A stretch of 64,000 nucleotides of DNA from Branchiostoma lanceolatum (lineage: Eukaryota > Chordata > Leptocardii > Amphioxiformes > Branchiostomatidae): the NCBI RefSeq assembly GCF_035083965.1, contig NC_089732.1:14056424-14120423 (forward strand), written 5' to 3'. The notes under the pieces are model-generated. The model made no database searches. It was given only the letters and a program-made list of their open reading frames with translations, and was not told the origin of the DNA. The first letter of the stretch is position 1; every line of letters starts with the position of its first letter. A program made the translations under genes and the position numbers. Below are positions 47,481 to 56,990 of the stretch, piece after piece.

Positions 47481-48435
47481 TTAGTATTGCAAAGCTGTTA
47501 TGACATTAAGGTCTTTATAAGAGTTGTCCAAAATCTTTAAATTATTTCCTGCAGAAGGAATAGTTGCCATAGTACTAGTAGTGTAGAATATTGGATAAAG
47601 ATAGACAGTGCGTCGTTTATGACAACCACTATTAATAGTACAGTAGACATTGAACACCCTTTGGTGGGGGAATTTCAAAGTTAGTGGAACTTTGATTTTA
47701 AAGTTAATGTCATGAACTTACAATTACTGCCACTAAATACCTGTAAAGATTTTCTCAAATGATTTATCCTTTGATGTAAGAATTTGAAACTACCCCATGA
47801 TGTAGAATGCAATTACCATGTATTATGTTAAATATTATATTTTGTAAAGTTAGTCAAAGGAGTATAGAACTTACCTCAAGTTATATTTAATTTTAAGTTT
47901 TAATTTGACACGTTTTGAGTATGCAGTGATGGACTACAATATTACATTGACACTTTAGTACTAGAGTGTACAAAAACATAGCTGTGCTATCTTCAGAAAC
48001 AAGGAAGTTGTGCCAGAGGAATGTCTTATATTAAAAAAGCTACGGATGTAATAGATTGTGAACTTAAGAAACTACGTCTCTGAAGGAACAAAGCCTTGAA
48101 AATAGCTTGTATATTTGCTTTAAAATGAGAAATGTATCATGTATTTAAGGAAATAGTATCTATTTGTCGATTTATAAAACGACGAATATGTATGGTGTAT
48201 GTAACAAACGTAAAACTTTAGGGTCATGACAAAGTACAAAATAAAAGGGCAATAACCATGACTTGCCCGGAAACAGCTGATTTTTTATTTTGACATTCTT
48301 ATTGATAACTTTTCTCTTGTATTAAGTGTATGTGTACAAAGTATCTGCACTACACATGTACATGTATATGAATTAATATGACATTTTGTTGCAATGTACA
48401 CGAGTTACATGTAAGTATTTGTGCTACATATACTT

Positions 48436-48672
48436 CAGGTTTGCTGTGGTAGTTTAGCGATTACGGGGTCTTTCTGTTATTGATTTTTTGTTTGAGTGGA
48501 ATGTGTGACAGTTGTGTGCCGCTTTGTTAAGAATAGAGAGAACGCTAGCGACCCCAAAAAACACCCTTCCCAATGAGATGGCACGGCTACCCTGCGACGT
48601 CACAAAATCAAGATGGCGGCCACCACACAAGCCATAGGATCCAACAAAGGTTTTGCTACGCAAACCTGTAGA
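48436..48672. mobile_element. CAGGTTTGC-ended MITE-like repeat
   Basis: The segment starts CAGGTTTGCTGTGG and ends GCTACGCAAACCTG, a short inverted repeat. The interior (GATTACGGGGTCTTT, GTTAAGAATAGAGAGAACGC, AAGATGGCGGCCACCAC) matches in reverse orientation at 51283-51537. No clean target duplication was found. Confidence 0.55.
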
Positions 48673-49105
48673 TATACATCAGGGCACACCCACCATCACT
48701 CAATAGAGACAGCGGGCGGTATAGATTTCCTGACTGTTTTGACGTCACATGCCCGTAAGGTCACGTGATCTATGTGATCAGTCACATGAATTTTGAGGAA
48801 GACTGCAGTGGGACGGTCGGAATTTTGATGCGCAATTTTTTGTGTTGGAACAAAGCTCTGGTTCTGTACTAGGTCAGCCACAAACACATGTTATATTTAA
48901 ATGTGCAATTAAAGTTCACGAAATGGCCTCGGATCCTGACGTATCCGGACAGGAGAACTTGAAGATCCGGAACCTCAGATCCGTAAGAATCCAGACCGAT
49001 ATGGGGGCCGTATTGTGTCACATTTAGGATGAATTTGAAATTTGTAAACTGACCTACGTAATTAGGTATAGTAAAAAAAAGCCATGATAGTAGTGTGTGA
49101 AAATA

Positions 49106-50440
49106 TCAGCCCGTATAAGTTACAGGTTCAAAATGTTTTTTAACAAATCGAAGCTCCTGATATTTCACATTTTCCCTAGGATCACACATAGAAAGGTTCT
49201 CTCCTTCAAACCAAGTTTTCAAGTCTGTGTAAACTTTCCTTTTTGTTGGGCACCTCTGAAGAAGTTCCCTACACAGATTACACCACCTGCCTTCCTCTAA
49301 GGGTATGTTCTTAGGAGTATTAGTCTTCCACTTGAAGTACGCGTTATATCTATCTTTATCTTGATCAAGCATCTTTAAGTAATCTGCTAGTTCCTTGGGT
49401 GACTTGAAGTCATCCACGTGGATGTATGAGTGCGGTGGTGCGAGCCTTTCGAAGTCAGATCTGTTGGCTCCCAGAACAACTGGAACGACGTCGTTTTCCA
49501 GAGCATTCCTACAGAACTTCTCGGTAATGTACTCTTTGCATTTCATGTTCTCAAACGCTAGATAGAACTTATACCGTCTGATGACATCAGGCATGCATTT
49601 GATTTTCCATTTCGCGCATGCGTCGTCAATTCCACATCTGCCATAGACATCGACGTGCATATGTTTGACGAGTTCAGTAGCATAAGCGACACGGTTGGCT
49701 TGAGTGTTACATTTGCTGATGAACCAGACCGCAAGCTTATTTTTCCCTGCCGCGTAGTCCTTATTAGAATCCTCAACTTTGAGTTTCTGGTAAGTCTGAT
49801 ATAACGACCCCCACGTACCAAGCGAGTCAGCATCAGCTCTGTAGGTGATAGTCCAGTTAAAAACACTCCTGTACGTTTCAAAGTTTATAGACCGATAGTT
49901 CGGACACTCTGAGCTTAACCATACCCAATGCTGATGAGGGTAGCGAACTGTAGGCATCACAGACGAGTTATAATCCACCGGCAAGTTGCTATTTTCGAAG
50001 ATGACGGCATCAGCTTCATGAATTTCGTCCCGGTATTTAGAAAAGATACAATTAGGAAAACGTGGACACAATGAACGTCTTCCTTTCGGTAGTTTCTTCT
50101 TCAAATGGTTGTTCCAAAGATCTGTCCAAAATACAATCTTTACTTGTTTCCGTTTGGCCAGTGTTTTTACATTAGTTGAATCGTACCATACAGAATAAAA
50201 CTTAGATAAAGGATTGACAAGGAGGTCATCTTTAGGATCGCTATGACAGGTTTGATCGGTCTGTTTAGGATTTTGGAGGACAACGTTGCTTTTATTGCAG
50301 TCACAGGCAACCTTCAGATCCCTTGAATTTCTATATTTTTCATACTTTTGATCTGTAAAATAAATCACCATAAATGCGCATAGGCATGTTGGGAATATCA
50401 CCAAGGACAGTGCGAACAAGTGTTTTGCTGGCAATTTCAT
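49106..50440 (-). CDS. Alpha-1,3-fucosyltransferase-like protein (GT10), copy 1
   Basis: A single-exon frame of 444 residues. A short basic cytosolic start and a membrane helix at about 8-28 (LFALSLVIFPTCLCAFMVIY) give a type II Golgi topology. The GT10 catalytic region includes NWTITYRADADSLGTWGSL and, from about residue 290, YKFYLAFENMKCKEYITEKF...NALENDVVPVVLGANRSD...SYIHVDDFKSPKELADYL. These enzymes transfer fucose from GDP-fucose to GlcNAc in glycan chains. The C-terminus has paired cysteines (WCNLCRELLQRC, MCDP). In the ITEKFxRNAL motif this copy has Cys where copy 2 has Trp. The N-glycosylation sequons NSS, NWT and NRS are shared. It is divergent from copy 2, with 2.2 kb between the starts. 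Acceptor specificity cannot be told. Confidence 0.92.
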   Translation of the reverse strand: MKLPAKHLFALSLVIFPTCLCAFMVIYFTDQKYEKYRNSRDLKVACDCNKSNVVLQNPKQTDQTCHSDPKDDLLVNPLSKFYSVWYDSTNVKTLAKRKQVKIVFWTDLWNNHLKKKLPKGRRSLCPRFPNCIFSKYRDEIHEADAVIFENSNLPVDYNSSVMPTVRYPHQHWVWLSSECPNYRSINFETYRSVFNWTITYRADADSLGTWGSLYQTYQKLKVEDSNKDYAAGKNKLAVWFISKCNTQANRVAYATELVKHMHVDVYGRCGIDDACAKWKIKCMPDVIRRYKFYLAFENMKCKEYITEKFCRNALENDVVPVVLGANRSDFERLAPPHSYIHVDDFKSPKELADYLKMLDQDKDRYNAYFKWKTNTPKNIPLEEGRWCNLCRELLQRCPTKRKVYTDLKTWFEGENLSMCDPRENVKYQELRFVKKHFEPVTYTG

Positions 50441-50736
50441 TTTGAAGGCGGTTAGACCTGTGGACGGTTTGGTGTGAAGATGTCTCCTTGTCCTTTGAAG
50501 TGGTTCAAGGTCTCGCAGTTCCAGAGCCTCTTATTCTTGAAGAAGTAGCTGTCCACCTACAAGTGTGAAATGAAGTATAGAGTGAAGATATGCAGGAGTT
50601 TCATAAGACATTTTACTTTAGGCTATCAATGAAAACATTTGAAGTGTGACTGCATGTTTATTTGAGTGTGTTTTCTTATCGCTGCACATTTGTGTTTACG
50701 TGTGTTTATATGTATGCATGTACATGTGTGTGAATG

Positions 50737-50877
<141 letters not shown>

Positions 50878-51282
50878 TGTACCAGTATGTTTCCGTTTCC
50901 TGTCTCAACCAGGGACAGCTAACAGCACTATCCACCATACTTAATTGAACGTGAATTTAAAGGTCACTTACCTAAACGTACTGACAGTCTGCCACTATAG
51001 AGGCAGGATGGTTTCAAAAACAGGATACCTTATCAAATGACCTGACCATTAAAAACGAGTCAACCCAGATAACTGTTCTGTTGGAGCTCAAAACGTAAAA
51101 AAATCATACGGCAAATCTGACTACACCTCAACAAATTAAAATTAGATTGTAGCATGTTGTCCGACGTGTTGAGCAAGTATTGGCCACTCCTGGAGGTAAA
51201 AGGTCAATCTACGTCATACGTGTACTATATCTATGGTTGTGTCGTACAAAAATATTCACCAGCAATTACTCGGATTGTTACA

Positions 51283-51537
51283 GTGTAGAAAAACCTTTGA
51301 TGGATCCGTTGGCATGTGTGGTGGCCGCCATCTTGAATTGTGACGTCCCAGATCGAGTCGCCATACAATTTTATTGGGAGGGGTATTTTGGGGGGGGGGG
51401 TGCTAGTGTTCTCTCTATTTTTAACAAATCGGCACACAACTATCACACATTCAACCCAAATACAAAGAAAAATTCAATACCGATTCGTATCTATTAAAAA
51501 AGACCCCGTAATCGCTAAAGTAACATAGCAAACCTGA
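51283..51537. mobile_element. Inverse copy of the repeat at 48436-48672
   Basis: It contains GTGGTGGCCGCCATCTTG, a poly-G run, GTGTTCTCTCTATTTTTAAC and AAAGACCCCGTAATCGC, ending GCAAACCTGAAG. It is the reverse complement of the repeat on the far side of copy 1. Confidence 0.6.
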
Positions 51538-51745
51538 AGTTTATGTAGCACAAATACTTAACTCTAGTTTTCTCTCTCTGCTAAGTGCAGATCGACCTTT
51601 GACCCGCAGGAGAAGACAAGACTTGTTCAACCTGTCGGGCTCCAACGTAGGATTACTGAGAGTAGTAACTTACTGTATGATTTTGGATTATGTGTTTGAG
51701 CAGTCGTCATCTTACGATTTTTGACGTAGGATTTTCAGCTAGGTT

Positions 51746-51755
51746 TATATATATA
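51746..51755 (+). promoter_or_regulatory. Possible TATA box and noncoding first exon of fucosyltransferase copy 2
   Basis: TATATATATA is followed by a stretch ending in a strong donor (GATGAAG|GTGAGTAG, exon end 51886). Splicing to an acceptor near 52601 (CAACAG|GTTTC), 16 bases before the ATG at 52617, would make a noncoding first exon. Based on position and site strength only. Confidence 0.3.
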
Positions 51756-52277
51756 GCAGAACTGTTTGCCGACAAGAATCTAAGACAACCATTCGCGTCA
51801 GACGACAGAATGTTGTGCGACAGAATCACGACTGTCCTAAAAATGCCCTCAACTTGCTGACGTTATAAGCGTGTAGTACGATGAAGGTGAGTAGACAATT
51901 ATTATGTGCTCAATTTGGGCAAGAGTTGCCGAAATGTGGATCAAAACGTTTTCTAAAATTTTCACATGTCGTTAGATTTCATTTTAAAATCTAGATGTCG
52001 AAAGCATCATGTTTATTTTATGGCTACTGGTCGTCTCCAAGTTTAGGTAATTGTCCTAATAATTTACGCTTAATTGATGGATAGTTGTTAATGATTTGAA
52101 TTATTTCTGGCTGACTTGGCTTCAACTGAGACGTGCTCAAAATAGTGTGCACAATTTCTACCATATAGATATTCGAAAACACTTGCCGTTTGATACGGAT
52201 TTCGTTTTTCACTTACATCGTACATCGTATACATCATATTTTATTTATTTCAGCTGGCTTGGCTACTCCTGTACTTC

Positions 52278-52499
52278 TAGCCTGGAAACCATACCCTCGG
52301 TGGCTCCCAGATATCTCTACGGCACTGTGAGTGACCCCGCCTGCCCTGACAGCTTAGCCCGCTCGGGGTGTTGGTTTACGGCCTTGGATTAAATTAGCTC
52401 ACCACGAAAGTAGGGTGGCAGCGGAAGTAGGGTGGCAGCGGAAGTAGGATGGCAGACGAAGTAGAAAGGCTATCAGAAACGGTTCATGGGACCAGGCTA
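52278..52499. mobile_element. MITE with TAGCCTGG termini and 9-bp duplication
   Basis: It starts TAGCCTGGAAACCATACCCT and ends CATGGGACCAGGCTA. Flanks CTGTACTTC (52269-52277) and CTGTACTCC (52500-52508) match 8/9. Inside is a short tandem of GAAGTAGG(G/A)TGGCAG. A second copy in the opposite orientation is at about 60594-60837. Confidence 0.8.
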
Positions 52500-52616
52500 C
52501 TGTACTCCGAACAGCTACTACTTATGAGAGAAAAGCTACGTAAAACCTTATAAACCACTTATAGGAGGTCAGGAGACATCTTCACACAAAACAGTCAACA
52601 GGTTTCAACTGTCCAA

Positions 52617-53960
52617 ATGAGGTCATCGCCAAGATATCTATTCACATTATCCTTGGTGATATTCCCAACATGCCTGGGCGCCCTTATAGTGGTGTATTTC
52701 ACCACCATGGTTAAACAAAACAGACATTCGAGGGATTTGAAGGTTGACCTTGACCATAACAAAAGCAGTATTGTCCCCAAAAATCCTGAACAGACCCATC
52801 CAAGCTGCAGCATCGATCCTAAAGATAACCCTCTTGTCAATCCTTTTTCGAAGTTTTATTCTGTATGGTACGATCCACCAACTGAAAAGACATTCACCAA
52901 CCGGGAAAACGTAACAATTTTGATGTGGTTTCAGGCAGAGTCATTGGCCAGTCGACTGATGAAAAAACTACCAAAAGAAAGACGTGCAAGGTGTTCACGT
53001 TTCAGTAATTGCATCTTTTCTAGGTACAGGGAAGACATACATGAATCTGAGGCTGTCCTCTTTGAAGTGAGCAACTTGCCGATGGATTATAACTCCTCCG
53101 TGATGCCTACAATTCGGTACCCCCACCAGCATTGGGTATGGTACCGAACAGAGTGTCCGAACTATCGGTCTATAAATTTCGAAACGTACAGGAGTGTTTT
53201 TAACTGGACTGTCACCTACAGAGCTGACTCTGATTCGTCAGGTGCTTGGGGGTCGTTACATAGGATCTACCAGAAACTAAACGTTGTTGGTGTCGATCCT
53301 AACAAGGACTACGCAGCAGGGAGGACTAAGCTGGCGGTTTGGTTCATCCGCAAATGTAACACTCAAGCCAACCGTGTCGCTTATGCTACTGAACTCGTCA
53401 AACATATGCACGTCGATGTCTATGGTAGATGTGGAAAGGACGACGCATGCGCGAAACGGAAATATAAATGTATGAATGGCATAATCAGACAGTATAAGTT
53501 TTATCTAGCCTTCGAGAACATGAGGTGTAAGGAATACATTACCGAGAAATTCTGGAGAAACGCTCTGGAAAACGACGTCGTTCCAGTTGTTCTGGGAGCC
53601 AACAGATCTGACTACGAGAGGCTCGCACCCGCGCACTCATACATCCACGTGGATGATTTCAAGTCACCCAAGGAACTAGCAGATTACTTAAAGATGCTTG
53701 ATCAAGATAAAGATAAATATAATGCATACTTTAAGTGGAAGACTACTCCTCCTAAGAACATACCCTTAGATGAAGGCAGGTGGTGTAATCTTTGTAGAGA
53801 ACTTCTTCAGAGGTGCCCAACGAAAAGGAAAGTTTACACAGACTTGAAAACTTGGTTTGAAGGAGAGAACCTTTCGATGTGCGATCCCTGGGAAAATGTG
53901 AAATATCATGAACTTCGATTTGTTAAAAACCACTTTGAGCCTGTAACTTATACGGACTGA
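52617..53960 (+). CDS. Alpha-1,3-fucosyltransferase-like protein (GT10), copy 2
   Basis: A single-exon frame of 447 residues, highly similar along its length to copy 1 and encoded on the other strand. Membrane helix at about 8-27 (LFTLSLVIFPTCLGALIVVY). GT10 motifs are intact: NWTVTYRADSDSSGAWG, YKFYLAFENMRCKEYITEKF then W-R-N-A-L, NDVVPVVLGANRSDYERLAP, and SYIHVDDFKSPKELADYL. The C-terminal half is almost unchanged between the copies, while residues about 30-130 (stem) have diverged. AATAAA at 54174-54179 is a candidate poly(A) signal. Predicted Golgi fucosyltransferase using GDP-fucose; acceptor unknown. Confidence 0.93.
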   Translation: MRSSPRYLFTLSLVIFPTCLGALIVVYFTTMVKQNRHSRDLKVDLDHNKSSIVPKNPEQTHPSCSIDPKDNPLVNPFSKFYSVWYDPPTEKTFTNRENVTILMWFQAESLASRLMKKLPKERRARCSRFSNCIFSRYREDIHESEAVLFEVSNLPMDYNSSVMPTIRYPHQHWVWYRTECPNYRSINFETYRSVFNWTVTYRADSDSSGAWGSLHRIYQKLNVVGVDPNKDYAAGRTKLAVWFIRKCNTQANRVAYATELVKHMHVDVYGRCGKDDACAKRKYKCMNGIIRQYKFYLAFENMRCKEYITEKFWRNALENDVVPVVLGANRSDYERLAPAHSYIHVDDFKSPKELADYLKMLDQDKDKYNAYFKWKTTPPKNIPLDEGRWCNLCRELLQRCPTKRKVYTDLKTWFEGENLSMCDPWENVKYHELRFVKNHFEPVTYTD

Positions 53961-54266
53961 TATTTTCACACACTATATACCTCCATGCCGCATTCTATCT
54001 GATATCGTGGGTTAATTCACATATAAATTTCAATATGTTGCCCTATCCCATATGAGTGTATGTAAACAAAGTCATTCGTATGCACTTATTTCTTTTTATG
54101 TATGTATGTATGTATGTATGTATGTATGTATAGATATAGTAGACCTTACGAAAGTCGCTACTTTTGTTGTGTCAATAAAGATTGATTCATATGATTCATT
54201 CCCAAAGCGAGATCATATACCACATCACCGTATGATGATAGGATCACAATACTTACTTAAATTAGC

Positions 54267-54360
54267 CTGGAATCCAGACCTATTATAGCTCCCGAGTCTC
54301 TCTCCGCAAATATTTGCGCAGAGAGACTCGGGAGCTATAATAGGTCTGGATTCCAGGCTA
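54267..54360. mobile_element. Short near-perfect palindrome
   Basis: AGCCTGGAATCCAGACCTAT, then TATAGCTCCCGAGTCTCTC, is followed after a few bases (around AAATATTT) by its exact inverse ending ATAGGTCTGGATTCCAGGCT. Arms are about 44 bases. It shares the AGCCTGGAA terminus with the MITE at 52278, so it may be an internally deleted relative. Confidence 0.85.
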
Positions 54361-54826
54361 TACTTAAATATCTTCGCCAAGAAGATTATGGTTTGGGTAG
54401 CGTTTGTGTGTATGTGTGTATGTATGTAAGTATGTATGTATGTATGTATGTATGTATGTATGTATGTATGTATGTATGCATGTATGTTTGTTTGTATGTG
54501 ATTGAACAGCATGACTCGAGAGGGTTTGGATGGATTGTCTTGATGTTTGGTATGTGGGTAGTCCTTGATGAGACCTGGAAATGATTACATTTTGGGTCCC
54601 CTAGCGGCTTGTTACGGTACTGCAGCGGAACTTCCTGTTTTGATATCTCGTGTTCTGGACATGCTATGGTCCTACATGATTTTGTAGTGGCAGATAGCTC
54701 TTTGGACAGAGAGTAAGTGGTATATGTTCGGGCCCCCTAGTTGTACTTGCTGATGTCTGATACATATTGTACGTTATCGAATGTGAATTCTATGGCACAA
54801 GTAATTTTCGTGGAAAATGGAGGTAT

Positions 54827-54828
<2 letters not shown>

Positions 54829-54924
<96 letters not shown>
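54829..54924. repeat. Long TG microsatellite
   Basis: About 45 TG units with one TA interruption near 54872. Cys/Val-repeat open frames arise from it and are not genes. Confidence 0.97.
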
Positions 54925-54925
<1 letters not shown>

Positions 54926-55589
54926 CTTGCGTTGGGAAGACGAAGGTTAGTGTTGATTATAGGCCTCCTGGTGCATGACCTTGGTACTGCAGCAGAACGT
55001 TTGTACCTTTTGTCCTGTATATGCCATGGTCTTAATTCTTTGGTGGCAGGTAGTTTTGCCCCCCCCCCCCCAGCAGCTTGTTTCCTAACGTATTTTCACC
55101 CACCCAAAAGCTTCATCATCTTCCGAAAATCAAATTATTTTGCAATCAGCAAACTCTTTTACATACATGATAAAGTTAAACCAGATTTAATTACAGGAAA
55201 GATAATCTAATTACAGTTCAGTAGCACCAATCATGGTGCTTCTATTCAACTTTGACCTTGAAGGAATTCAGCTAGTAACGACCGTGGGAAAGGAGGGTAA
55301 TCAAATAGAACATTTTCAATTCTGTGTCTCGGTCTAGAAACGACTCTCTCATATGATGCCCGACGACTTAAGGTACACACTTCGTTTATATTATCTTTTT
55401 TTCTTCCCTATGACGATTCTTTCTGTTTTTTCTATCTCTGTGTTCTTGTATGTCTCTCCGCGTTCCTAGTGTTCAGATCGATGTGCGAAAGAGCTTGTTC
55501 TAACGTGTCTAGTTTGAGCGGGAACGGTAACTGTTTTAAGTGTGGAATTTTGCCTTGTGAACCTTTTTCTTTTACTTTATGTCATGCCT

Positions 55590-55915
55590 GGGCCTGATAC
55601 GGTGTTCCGGACCTTGTGATAATTATCCGTATCACATGAGGTTCTAGAGTTGTATCACACGGGCTTCCATAGAATATTTCGAATGCATTTCGAGCGCGCC
55701 GGTTGCGCCGCTGTCGAAAATTCGAATACCGGATTTGGAGGTTGGAATCAATGTTGTTACAGTTTTTTGTTAGAGGACACAAAACTCCCTCGACTGGCGC
55801 ATTCCGCATTGAAATGTGTGTTTTCTCGGGTGGGTATGACATAAATAAAATACAACACGGTGTATTCCACATCGCCCTCGGTCCCAGCCCTCCCGCGGGT
55901 CGGATCTCTATATTT
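55590..55915 (+). repeat. Interspersed repeat, copy 2
   Basis: Homologous to 42430-42760 by GAATGCATTTCGAG, GAAATGTGTGTTTTCTCGGG and CGCCCTCGGTCCCAGCC in the same order. Confidence 0.65.
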
Positions 55916-56361
55916 ATAACACAGTGTCAACGTTAGGGGGCACAACTCGACTTAGACGCAGAATACTTCGTAGAGAACAGTCCAAGCAGATGTAAGGACC
56001 TTGCAATGAGTTTTTTAATTTTCTTGTATTGTACTTTTCAAAACTATTCCCCTTAGTTCATAAGTAGACGGGTTGAATCGTTGTGTACTACTAGAAAGGT
56101 GTATAGGAACCACGTGTAAAATACTGAGGACTAGTAAGGTTAAATGTGTAGGCAATACATAATGTTTACCCTTCAAATGGTCTAGCCTAACAAACTACTG
56201 CTCTGTTTATTCATACTAAAACACATTCATATATATGGCGACCAGCCCCTGTTACTGTCTTGCTACATCATGTAATCGAACACCATAGGCTGTCTGCTAC
56301 GTAACCAGTAACTATGGTGACAGCCATCTGCTCCAGGTCATTGACCTTATTTGTTTGGAAC

Positions 56362-56786
56362 TAGTGCTGCGTGCCTATACGAAACATCAGGTACAGGTAC
56401 CGGTACAGAGGTTTAGGTACAGGTCCGGACCTGTACCTGTACCTGAACTTTTTCAATAATGACAGAAACATAAATAGCTGTGTTCAACTTGTCAGTATCT
56501 TTATAGAAAGAACATAACTACGTTTCCTATCGCCAAACTCCCTTGACCTTGCAATCAAAACTCCCGACCTGCCTGAATGATCTGTTGCATATTAGTTACG
56601 CTGTTCCAAGGTGTCACTTTGGTCATGCTTGGTGTTGCATGAGGCCATAAGATCAGGAAATCAGTCACAAAATAAGCACATATATTGGTGAACATTTATA
56701 TCGGTACAGTACCAGTACTTCATGATCCGGTATTTTGGACCTGAACCTTATCAATTTTTACGGTACAGTACCGGTACGCAGCACTA
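56362..56786. mobile_element. hAT-like MITE, copy 2, perfect 8-bp target duplication
   Basis: Starts TAGTGCTGCGTGCC, ends GGTACGCAGCACTA, flanked exactly by TTTGGAAC (56354-56361 and 56787-56794). Terminal GGTACAGGTAC/ACCGGTAC clusters and interior (CCTGCCTGAATGATCTGTTG, GTTCCAAGGTGTCACTTTGG) match the reverse complement of 24773-25234. Non-coding. Confidence 0.9.
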
Positions 56787-56990
56787 TTTGGAACGGATAA
56801 GGAAGAAACGGAGCAAATACAGTAACAATGTTTTCCCCTTCCCTGAAGGTAAACCTGATAAGCTCATTTTGGTGTCAGTAGACGACATGGGTTACAACTC
56901 TTTCCCTGATTTCCAGCGTATTTCTGAAGACACAGGTAACAACCAATAACAAGGCACAGTACAACTGATTTTCCACAGCCTGTAACAACC

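Larger units (their letters stand above)
45003..49105. other. Intergenic: sialyltransferase 3' end, MITE, tandem array, repeat
   Basis: No AATAAA is visible close to the sialyltransferase stop. The stretch contains a MITE with an inner SINE tail (45611-46080), an A-rich degenerate region near 46300, a tandem array (46740-47480) and a CAGGTTTGC-ended repeat (48436-48672). No gene is supported. Confidence 0.45.
53961..56990. other. Intergenic: microsatellites and repeats between fucosyltransferase and fibrinogen genes
   Basis: TATG arrays lie at about 54098-54130 and 54413-54492, and a long TG array at 54829-54924. A perfect palindrome is at 54267-54360, an interspersed repeat at 55590-55915 and an hAT-like MITE at 56362-56786. 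The frame at 56722-56949 begins inside the MITE and has no family motif. A possible acceptor (TTTTCCACAG|CC, near 56979) precedes the fibrinogen-gene start. Confidence 0.5.

Noticed and set aside
56722-56949. Coding exon before the fibrinogen gene
   Set aside because: The frame starts inside an hAT-like MITE and has no family motif; a noncoding leader is possible.
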